Position numbers and translations under genes: made by a program. A stretch of DNA of 6,249 nucleotides from JACKOD01 sp041591635 (GTDB taxonomy: Bacteria; Pseudomonadota; Gammaproteobacteria; Pseudomonadales; Oleiphilaceae), in the NCBI GenBank assembly GCA_041591635.1, contig JBFHRO010000193.1, positions 1-6,249 on the forward strand. The letters are read 5' to 3'. Positions 1 through 6,025 of this stretch are shown one piece after another; position 1 is the first letter of the stretch; each line of letters begins with the position of its first letter. Under the pieces are notes generated by a model that worked only from the letters and a program-made list of their open reading frames with translations, did no database searches and had not been told where the DNA came from.

Positions 1-692
1 CGCGCAATGATGTCTTGCTTGGTCGGCTGGTCGAAGTAAATCATGACGTTACGCAAAAAAATCACATCAAACAGCCCCATGCCGGTCAGGCTGGCCTTGA
101 GGTTGGCATGGGTAAACTGCACGCGCTTGCGGATTTCTGGCGCCATGATAAAGGTGCCTTCTTGCGGGCCGACGCCTTTGAGGCAATAGCGCGTAAGGTA
201 CTGGCGCGGAATCTTTTCGGCACGCTCCAGTGGATAGTGCCCGGCGCGGGCTTTTTCCAGAATGCGGGTGCTGATATCGGTGCCCAGTATTTCCCACTCG
301 GTCACCTGGGCATGCTCGGCCATCAGCATCGCCAGTGTGTAGGCTTCCTCGCCCGACGAGCTGGCGGCGCTCCACAGCCGCCGACTACCGGTGCGCCACT
401 GCGGCAGTATATGGCTGCGCAGAAAATCGAAATGCCTGGGTTCGCGAAAAAAGAAGGTTTCGTTGGTGGTGAGTAAATCAATGGCGGTTTGGCGTTCGCC
501 CTGGTAGTCGCTCACCAGCAAGCCAAAATAATCGCCGTAGCTGGCCAGGCCAAAGTGCTTGAGGCGTTTCGCTAACCGGCTGGCGACCAGGGCTTTCTTG
601 CTGTCTGACAGATTAATGCCCGCCGTTTCGTAGATCATTTTCTGAAACAGCAGAAATTCGCTGTGCTTGAGGGCGGGCATGGTGTGGCTCAT
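1..692 (-). CDS. cheR: CheR chemoreceptor glutamate methyltransferase (3' end cut by window edge)
   Basis: This cytoplasmic enzyme transfers methyl groups from S-adenosylmethionine to glutamates on chemoreceptors, which drives adaptation. 230 codons are visible; the family is usually about 270-290 residues, so roughly the last 45 are missing. The N-terminal helical domain covers about residues 10-85 and includes the family signature TTNETFFFREPRHF (75-88). The SAM-binding domain shows WSAASSSGEEAYTLAM (107-122), close to the usual WSAGCSTGEEPYS form, then GTDIST (137-142) with the acidic Asp139. A beta-subdomain lies at about 166-192 (LKGVGPQEG), and FLRNVMIYFD (212-221) follows. The ATG at 692 was chosen because AGGAA (697-701) lies four bases upstream; a second in-frame ATG at 680 is less likely. 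The gene starts 15 bases after the receptor stop, so the two are probably co-transcribed. The Gly to Ala change in the SAM motif is mild, and the enzyme looks intact as far as it can be seen. Confidence 0.97.
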   Translation of the reverse strand, partial: MSHTMPALKHSEFLLFQKMIYETAGINLSDSKKALVASRLAKRLKHFGLASYGDYFGLLVSDYQGERQTAIDLLTTNETFFFREPRHFDFLRSHILPQWRTGSRRLWSAASSSGEEAYTLAMLMAEHAQVTEWEILGTDISTRILEKARAGHYPLERAEKIPRQYLTRYCLKGVGPQEGTFIMAPEIRKRVQFTHANLKASLTGMGLFDVIFLRNVMIYFDQPTKQDIIA

Positions 693-707
693 GGGGTTCC
701 TGATCTC

Positions 708-2699
708 CTAAAAACGCACAAAGTCGCTTTCTCCTGCGGCCCTTTTGGTTGCAAAGACCATGGGACGTGTTTTTTCTGTGACGGAACCTGTCTTGTGACG
801 CGCCTGGGCAATAGGTGTGACACTCGCCACTGTGTCAACCTTAAAGAAGCTGATCAGGGCTTGCATTTGCTCCGCCTGGTTGCTGAGTTCGTCGGCTGTC
901 GCGGCCAGTTCTTCCGATGCAGAGGCATTTTGCTGGGTAATCTGGTTCAGCTGTTCCATGGCGGTGTTGATCTGTGCCGCCGCCGAGGATTGTTCCGCGG
1001 AAGCCGCACTGATTTCCTGCACCAGATCAGAGGTTTTTCTGATAGAGGGGACGATATCGCCCAGCAGCTTTCCGGCTTTTTCGGCCAGTCCTACGCTATT
1101 TTTTGCGACTTCGCCTATTTCCTGCGATGCCACCTGGCTGCGTTCAGCAAGCTTTCTAACCTCGGCAGCCACTACCGCGAAGCCCTTGCCGTGTTCGCCT
1201 GCCCGGGCGGCCTCAATCGCGGCATTGAGCGCCAGCAAATTGGTCTGATAGGCGATGTCGTCAATGATGCCGATTTTGTTGGCAATCGATTTCATGGCAA
1301 CGACGGTTTCACCCACGGAGGCTCCGCCTTCCTCGGCTTCATTGGCGGCCTTGGATGCCATGCCGTCGGTGATGCGGGAGTTTTCTGTATTCTGGCTGAT
1401 GGATGCGCTCATCTGTTCCACCGAGGCCGAGGTTTCCTCGACGCTGGCCGCCTGTTCGGAGGCGCCTTCACTCAGTGATCGCGCCGCATCGCCGAGCTGA
1501 TTTACCGAGTGTGTCAAATTAACGGAGGTAGAGAGAATGCCTGCAATGGTTTTCGACAGATGATTAATGAGCCGTTGCAAGGCATTAAGCATTTCGCCGA
1601 ATTCATCGTGACGGTCATTGTCGAGCTGTATGCGTAGCTCACCGTCGGCGACCTGATTGAGTATGCTCAGGGCCTGGCGAAGTGCCCTCAGGATGCCGCG
1701 AATAATAAGGGTGGCCAGGATGATCACGGCGCTAATCAAGAGCAGTGACGAGACACTGATAATCCAGAGATGCAGCTGAGCCGAAGCGGCCAGGGCACTT
1801 GACGATGACATCAGTAACTCGGACTGATTGTGTTCAACGAGCTTTAAAAGCTCTATTTTTTTGCTTTGCTGGGTAAACCAATGGTTGGCGTCAACATCAA
1901 AGTTACCGGCCGTGCCGCGTTTCAGGGCGATGTCTCGCAGGCGCAGTGTTTCGATCACAACGGGCTGTTGCAGCTTGGTATCAAGCGCCTCTTTGAGCGT
2001 GTTCCGGGCGTAGGCATCAAATAATGCTTTATAGCTGTTCTGGCTCTGGGTCAATCGAATGAGACGCTCGAAGGCATCGGTTGTCAGGCTGTTTTGCGAA
2101 AAGGCGCTATTTAACACGGCCCGCTCCTGTCCGGCGAACTCCTTCATGCGCAGTAACGCAGCGTACGCTACCAGATCAACGGCCAGCTCCGCCTGGTCGG
2201 CGCGAGTGACCAATTGATCAACAATATTCAGCAACCCTTCAATATTGCTGCTGAAGTAGGAAGCCGCTTTTGCCGCGTCAATGCTCAGGTTATCGACCGC
2301 GTGACGGGTGGTGGTGAGGGTATCCAGACCCGCCAGACTGGTGGTAAGGGAGGTCAGTATTGCCAATGCCTGAAGATCGTCATGAGTATTGGTGATGAGT
2401 TGTTTGAGCTGATTTTTGGCGATGTCCGCTTCGCCACGCTTTTGCTGTAGTTCGTCCGCGAATGTTTGCCCTTTTGAGCCGATAAAACCGGTGCTCAAGC
2501 CGCGTTCGACTTGCAATTCGTGAATCAGGTTTCCCACCGACTGACTGATGGTGATGGCGCTTTCAAGTCGCCGCATGGCCTCAAGTTCGTTTTTATGTTC
2601 AACAATGCCGGCTATGGCAAAATACAGCAGCCCCAAGACCGGAAGCAGCGCCAACAAGGTGATTTTGGTGGCAACACTCAGTGTTTTTATCGCTTTCAT
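708..2699 (-). CDS. Methyl-accepting chemotaxis protein with a NIT-type periplasmic sensor region
   Basis: This inner-membrane chemoreceptor of 663 residues controls CheA through CheW. TM1 is at about 12-32 and TM2 at about 309-335. The periplasmic region between them (about 33-308) is all-helical and carries NIT (nitrate/nitrite-sensing) signatures: LQVERGLSTGFIGSKG (62-77), GQERAVLNSAF (190-200) and a late HWFTQQSKKIELL (273-285). A HAMP linker follows at about 336-390. The cytoplasmic coiled-coil hairpin spans about 391-620. Its tip (481-520) is near-invariant for the family (IAYQTNLLALNAAIEAARAG), and helices around 415-433 and 594-606 resemble methylation regions. A flexible tail of about 37 residues ends in DFVRF, which fits the CheR/CheB pentapeptide pattern. 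The ATG at 2699 is preceded by AAGGAG (2710-2715) at ten bases. The receptor identity is certain. The ligand (nitrate or nitrite) is only inferred from the domain family; other small anions or an unknown ligand are possible. Confidence 0.96.
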   Translation of the reverse strand: MKAIKTLSVATKITLLALLPVLGLLYFAIAGIVEHKNELEAMRRLESAITISQSVGNLIHELQVERGLSTGFIGSKGQTFADELQQKRGEADIAKNQLKQLITNTHDDLQALAILTSLTTSLAGLDTLTTTRHAVDNLSIDAAKAASYFSSNIEGLLNIVDQLVTRADQAELAVDLVAYAALLRMKEFAGQERAVLNSAFSQNSLTTDAFERLIRLTQSQNSYKALFDAYARNTLKEALDTKLQQPVVIETLRLRDIALKRGTAGNFDVDANHWFTQQSKKIELLKLVEHNQSELLMSSSSALAASAQLHLWIISVSSLLLISAVIILATLIIRGILRALRQALSILNQVADGELRIQLDNDRHDEFGEMLNALQRLINHLSKTIAGILSTSVNLTHSVNQLGDAARSLSEGASEQAASVEETSASVEQMSASISQNTENSRITDGMASKAANEAEEGGASVGETVVAMKSIANKIGIIDDIAYQTNLLALNAAIEAARAGEHGKGFAVVAAEVRKLAERSQVASQEIGEVAKNSVGLAEKAGKLLGDIVPSIRKTSDLVQEISAASAEQSSAAAQINTAMEQLNQITQQNASASEELAATADELSNQAEQMQALISFFKVDTVASVTPIAQARHKTGSVTEKTRPMVFATKRAAGESDFVRF

Positions 2700-2795
2700 A
2701 GTCCTTGCTCTCCTTTATAACAAGACGAAATCTTCTCTGGCCCGGGGCGGGTTCGCGGGCAATCGGGAAGCTGTGTACAGATTCAGCCTGCCGCC

Positions 2796-3338
2796 CTAGG
2801 CGCCTGCTTGACTGACCATGGCCAACTCATCAACGGATAGCACCTTGTCAACCTGCAAAATAATCACGAAGCTGCCATTGATCTTGCCCATGCCCTGAAT
2901 GAAATCTGCCCGGATTTTGGCGCCAAAGGCCGGAGCGGGTTCAATGTCATCAGCGGCAATTTCAATCACCGCCGATACGGCATCCACCACCACGCCTATA
3001 TCCTGCAATCCCTCTTCGGTGTTTACTTCAATAATTACAATGCAGGTTCGCTTGGCCACCTCGCAGGGAGTGCCGCCAAAGCGGGCGGCAAGATCAACCA
3101 CCGGCACCACGGCACCGCGCAAATTGGTGACCCCGCGAATGAAGGCCGGCATCATTGGCACCGGCGTTAACTGGCCGTACTCGAGAATTTCCTTGATGTG
3201 CAAAATGTCGATGGCAAACATCTCGCCGCGCAGGGTAAAGGTGAGGTATTGCTGTTCGTCGGCAGACTCTGTGCTGCCAGAAACCGGCGAATGGGATTGC
3301 CGGTGGCCGGTGCCAGACGGCTTCACGGGTAAGCTCAT
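2796..3338 (-). CDS. cheW: CheW chemotaxis coupling protein
   Basis: This cytoplasmic adaptor links chemoreceptor tips to the P5 domain of CheA in signalling arrays. It is 180 residues from the chosen start, normal for the family. The CheW-like double beta-barrel spans about 29-172: YLTFTLRGEMFAIDI (31-45), HIKEILEYG (47-55) with the conserved Glu50, then PAFIRGVTNLRGAVVPVVDL (64-83) with the NLRG arginine (Arg74) used in receptor and kinase contact, and VDAVSAVIEI (118-127). The first 28 residues are a Ser/Pro-rich, probably disordered extension with no recognised motif. The ATG at 3338 was chosen because GGAGA lies five bases upstream and because the CheW domain follows shortly. An in-frame GTG at 3416 would add 26 residues with no domain match and no good ribosome site. 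It lies between cheA (86-base gap) and the receptor gene (96 bases between the genes). Confidence 0.97.
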   Translation of the reverse strand: MSLPVKPSGTGHRQSHSPVSGSTESADEQQYLTFTLRGEMFAIDILHIKEILEYGQLTPVPMMPAFIRGVTNLRGAVVPVVDLAARFGGTPCEVAKRTCIVIIEVNTEEGLQDIGVVVDAVSAVIEIAADDIEPAPAFGAKIRADFIQGMGKINGSFVIILQVDKVLSVDELAMVSQAGA

Positions 3339-3343
3339 GGTTG

Positions 3344-3350
3344 TCTCCAA
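3344..3350 (-). promoter_or_regulatory. cheW ribosome binding site (decides the start)
   Basis: On the minus strand TTGGAGA is followed by CAACC and then ATG, a good Shine-Dalgarno match at five-base spacing. This places the cheW start at 3338 and not at the upstream in-frame GTG (3416), which has no comparable site. Confidence 0.8.
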
Positions 3351-3376
3351 AAAGCGAATAAGGTTAAAACGAATAA

Positions 3377-3427
3377 AAGGCAGCCCTTGGCGCTGTGCGC
3401 CCCATCGTAGTGTCACTCACGTGACTA
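3377..3427 (-). other. Three consecutive small inverted repeats between cheA and cheW
   Basis: In transcription order there are three potential RNA stem-loops. GTCAC-GTGA-GTGAC (3425-3412) can be extended by TA pairs to 3427-3408 with a two-base bulge and overlaps the cheA TAG stop. GGCGC-ACA-GCGCC (3401-3389) is perfect. AAGG-GCTG-CCTT (3388-3377) directly abuts it and is followed by a T-rich stretch (TTATTCGTTTT). The inverted repeats are seen directly. Any role, such as transcript processing, weak attenuation or setting the CheA:CheW ratio, is inference. The stems are short and the T-run does not follow the GC-rich stem, so this is not a clear intrinsic terminator. Confidence 0.4.
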
Positions 3428-5647
3428 GGTCTGCCGGGCATCCACCAATGAACGAGTTGCTTCCGTTCGCGCGCTCTTGTCTGCGTGGGTGCTTGCCATG
3501 ACTTTGTGAACCAGCCCGGGAACGTCAAGAATCAAGGCAACCTCGCCGTTACCCAGAACAGTAGAGCCACTGATGCCTTTGACATGGCTGAAAATGCTGC
3601 CCAAGGGCTTGATCACGGTCTGAAACTCACCGGCCAGTTTGTCGACAGCCAGCCCGACCTTACAGCCGAGATAATTCACCACTACGATGTTTTCGCGCCG
3701 GGGAGGCTGGCCACCCATGGAAAACAGTTGTCGCAGCCGGATAAAAGGTAGAACTTCACCGCGCAGATCAAGATAACTCTGTTCGCTGTTGCCATTCTGG
3801 GGTGGGGCGGTAAGCTCGACGCATTCCAGCACCATGTCCAGTGGCACCACGAACGACGACTGCTCCACCTCGACCAGAAAACCATCGATGATGGCCAGTG
3901 TGAGCGGAAGGCGAATCCGGAAGGTGGCGCCTTCGCCGAATGTGCTTTGCACATCGACGCTGCCGCGCAAAGCGGTGATGTTGCGCTTGACCACATCCAT
4001 ACCCACGCCGCGGCCCGAGAGCTTGGTCACGGTCGCGGCCGTGGAGAATCCCGGCTCGAAAATCAGTTGGTAGATGTCCTCGATAGTCAGAGTGGCGCCG
4101 GCAGGCACCAGACCTTTTTCGATCGCTTTGGCCAGAATGCGTTCATGATTGAGACCCGCACCGTCATCGGAAACCTCAATCACTATGGTTCCGGAGTCGT
4201 GATAGGCGTTCAGCCGCAACGTGCCTTTGGCGGGTTTGCCGTTGGCGAGTCTCTTATCGGCGGGTTCAATGCCGTGGTCCATGGAATTGCGCACCAGATG
4301 CATCAGCGGATCACCGATCTTCTCTACCACGGTTTTGTCGAGTTCGGTGTCGGCGCCGGTAATGACCAAATCAATCTCTTTGCCCAATTCTCTGGAAACA
4401 TCACGCACCACGCGCTGAAAGCGGTTGAAGGTGGCCCCAATTTGCACCATGCGCATTTTCAGGGCGGCATCGCGCACCTGTTCCACCAGGCGGGTGAGCA
4501 CCGACATGGACTCAATCATGGCGCCGTCACCGTGGGCCTGGGCACAGAGGGTGGAGCCGGCACCGGCGATCATCAGCTCACCCACCAGATTGATCAGCTC
4601 ATCGAGTTTGTCGGCATCCACGCGCACCGATTGCATTTCCTTCGATTTGCTTTCGCGGACCTGCGCCTGCTTTTCAATCGCCGATTCCACCACTGGCTGG
4701 GCCGTCAGCTGGTGTTCGACCACTATGCGCCCGAGTGGTTGCTCAATGGACTGGTCTTTCAGGTCGCTCTGGATATTCAAGGCGCGATCAAGTTCATTGC
4801 GCGTGAGCGAGCCGCATTGCACCAGGATTTCGCCCAGTTGCAGGTCTTCTTCCGGCAGGCGATGGATCATATCGAGGTAATCATCAATGTGACTGCTGGG
4901 GGGCAGAATCTGTACCAGACTGTCTTCGCGCACAAATTCAAACACGCCTTCAATGGCCGACTTGTCTGCCCGGCTGTTGAAGTTGATTTCAAACCCCAGG
5001 TAGCAGGTCTCCGGATCCATGCGGTTGGCGGGGGGCAGGGCATCGAAAAGGGGGGTAATGTTGACGATCGTGCCCAAACTTGCCAGATAACGCAAAATGG
5101 CCAAAGGATCCATGCCATTGCGTAATGAGTCGGGATGAAAGCGCACCGAGATGTGCCAGTTGTCACTTTGCACCAAGACGCCAGCATCACGCTCGACTTT
5201 CTCGGTACGGGTGGCTTGATCCTTGGCGGGGGTGGCGATCAGGCCCTGGGTCGCAGGTTGCTCTGCAGCTTGCAGCTGTAATTGCAGCTGTTGGCCATGC
5301 TCAATCGCCGCCGCTGGCAGGTCGGCTTTGGTTTCCAGTCGATCGATCAGCAAGCCAATGTGATCGCGGCACTCCAGCAAAAGCGAGGTGAGATCCTGGC
5401 TGAGCGCAATTTCGCCCTCTCGCAGCTTGTCGAGCAGGCTTTCGACGCTGTGGGTAAATTGCACAATGTCGTGCAGGGCGAAGATGCCTGCCGACCCTTT
5501 AATGGTGTGGGCCGCGCGAAAGATGGCGTTGAGGCTGTCGGCGGGGGTGTCATCCTGATCCAGATTCAGCAGCAGCCGTTCCATTTCCTCCAGCAGTTCA
5601 CGGCTTTCGGCAATATACAGGGGTAATACAATGTCAATGTGATCCAT
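3425..5647 (-). CDS. cheA: CheA hybrid-free chemotaxis histidine kinase with non-classical middle region
   Basis: This cytoplasmic kinase of 740 residues autophosphorylates under receptor control and passes phosphate to CheY (and CheB). P1 (HPt) is at about 1-108 with phosphoacceptor His47 in FRAAHTIKGSAG (43-54). A Gln/Leu-rich linker follows. Residues about 164-250 form a ferredoxin-like domain (WHISVRF, NGMDPLAILRYL, CYLGFEI, VFEFVRED) where P2 would be. Residues 270-327 hold two 24-residue LG..LV motifs resembling MshEN units. P3, the dimerisation helices, lies at about 341-425. P4, the ATP-binding domain, has N-box HLVRNSMDHGIE (450-461), G1 DDGAG (494-498), G2 GRGVGMDVV (545-553) and G3 GEGATFRIRLPLT (571-583). 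P5, the CheW-like domain, is at about 588-715. There is no fused receiver domain. All catalytic motifs look intact. The ATG at 5647 lies inside the STAS gene, which ends 14 bases into cheA, with AGAGG (5655-5659) seven bases upstream, so translational coupling is likely. Confidence 0.98.
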   Translation of the reverse strand: MDHIDIVLPLYIAESRELLEEMERLLLNLDQDDTPADSLNAIFRAAHTIKGSAGIFALHDIVQFTHSVESLLDKLREGEIALSQDLTSLLLECRDHIGLLIDRLETKADLPAAAIEHGQQLQLQLQAAEQPATQGLIATPAKDQATRTEKVERDAGVLVQSDNWHISVRFHPDSLRNGMDPLAILRYLASLGTIVNITPLFDALPPANRMDPETCYLGFEINFNSRADKSAIEGVFEFVREDSLVQILPPSSHIDDYLDMIHRLPEEDLQLGEILVQCGSLTRNELDRALNIQSDLKDQSIEQPLGRIVVEHQLTAQPVVESAIEKQAQVRESKSKEMQSVRVDADKLDELINLVGELMIAGAGSTLCAQAHGDGAMIESMSVLTRLVEQVRDAALKMRMVQIGATFNRFQRVVRDVSRELGKEIDLVITGADTELDKTVVEKIGDPLMHLVRNSMDHGIEPADKRLANGKPAKGTLRLNAYHDSGTIVIEVSDDGAGLNHERILAKAIEKGLVPAGATLTIEDIYQLIFEPGFSTAATVTKLSGRGVGMDVVKRNITALRGSVDVQSTFGEGATFRIRLPLTLAIIDGFLVEVEQSSFVVPLDMVLECVELTAPPQNGNSEQSYLDLRGEVLPFIRLRQLFSMGGQPPRRENIVVVNYLGCKVGLAVDKLAGEFQTVIKPLGSIFSHVKGISGSTVLGNGEVALILDVPGLVHKVMASTHADKSARTEATRSLVDARQT
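5264..5291 (-). repeat. Short TGCAGCT(GT) direct repeats inside the cheA P1-P2 linker
   Basis: On the plus strand TGCAGCT occurs at 5264-5270, 5271-5277 and 5283-5289, and the longer TGCAGCTGT occurs twice (5271-5279 and 5283-5291). It encodes the alternating Gln/Leu stretch QQLQLQLQAA at CheA residues 119-128. It lies in a linker that normally tolerates length change, so slippage there would be expected to do little harm. Confidence 0.7.
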
Positions 5648-5975
5648 GGGCGGGCCTCTGATCAGCGGTGGTCAGTACCACAGGGTCATTAAACCAGCCT
5701 ACCAGCCCCATCAGCTCGAAGGCGCTGAGTACGGGTTCACTGTGCTGGATCAGGGTCAGGGTACGGCCGGCCTCCAGCGCCTCTTTCTTGGCAAGAATCA
5801 ATAGCTGCACGCCGGCGGCATCGATTTCAATCACCCTCGAAAGATCGACTTCCAGCGCCGAACTTTGTGCCAGGGCGCCGAGCAGTTCGGGTTTGAGTGC
5901 CGCCGCGTTGTAAATGGTCATTTCGCCTTCAATGCGCAATAGCCCTGTGGAGCCAGTTTGGGAAAACGTAATCAT
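5634..5975 (-). CDS. Single-domain STAS protein of a chemotaxis operon
   Basis: This is a 113-residue cytoplasmic protein consisting of one STAS domain, the fold of anti-anti-sigma factors such as SpoIIAA. The visible pattern is beta-strand LLRIEGEMTIYNA (12-24), the central LEVDLSRVIEIDAAGVQLLI (41-60) and AFELMGLVGWFN (85-96) near the end. The site where SpoIIAA carries its phosphorylatable serine (DSSG) reads DAAG here (Asp52, Ala53, Ala54, Gly55), so regulation by serine phosphorylation at that position is not possible. STAS genes are often found next to cheA in proteobacterial clusters, but their role is poorly known, and no anti-sigma kinase partner is visible here. The ATG at 5975 was chosen over the GTG at 5984 because AAGGTGA lies five bases upstream. 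The stop overlaps the start of cheA by 14 bases. Confidence 0.94.
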   Translation of the reverse strand: MITFSQTGSTGLLRIEGEMTIYNAAALKPELLGALAQSSALEVDLSRVIEIDAAGVQLLILAKKEALEAGRTLTLIQHSEPVLSAFELMGLVGWFNDPVVLTTADQRPAHGSH

Positions 5976-5980
5976 GGATT

Positions 5981-5987
5981 TCACCTT
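5981..5987 (-). promoter_or_regulatory. Ribosome binding site of the STAS gene (decides the start)
   Basis: On the minus strand AAGGTGA is followed by AATCC and then ATG. The five-base spacing supports the ATG at 5975. The in-frame GTG at 5984 is itself part of this AAGGTGA sequence and has no good site of its own. Confidence 0.7.
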
Positions 5988-6025
5988 GGTGTAAAGCCGC
6001 CCTTGTTACCAGAAAATGCCGTGCC

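Noticed and set aside
663..1478. Plus-strand open frame (271 codons) antisense to the receptor gene
   Set aside because: The product is Cys/Gly/Phe-rich with no domain, and the opposite strand encodes the highly conserved receptor signalling hairpin.
2700..2795. Promoter or terminator in the cheW-receptor gap
   Set aside because: A TATAAA is present but has no suitable -35 and would start transcription at or past the ribosome site. CCCGATTG only loosely resembles a FliA -10 and lacks the TAAAG element. A GCCCG/CGGGC stem (five pairs, long loop) has no T-run.
3339..3416. Possible N-terminal extension of CheW from a GTG at 3416
   Set aside because: No good ribosome site precedes it, the added 26 residues match nothing, and this DNA holds two of the inverted repeats; the ATG at 3338 has a clear GGAGA.
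3947..5125. Long plus-strand open frame (392 codons) antisense to cheA
   Set aside because: It lies wholly inside cheA, its product is His/Gly/Gln/Phe-rich with no recognisable domain, and it has the look of a complement-frame shadow of a well conserved GC-rich gene.
5976..5984. GTG start for the STAS gene at 5984
   Set aside because: The GTG falls within the AAGGTGA that serves as ribosome site for the ATG at 5975.
5976..6025. Internal promoter between cheY and the STAS gene
   Set aside because: The 50 bases show no convincing sigma-70, sigma-28 or sigma-54 pattern; a GG to GC pair is present but at the wrong spacing for sigma-54.
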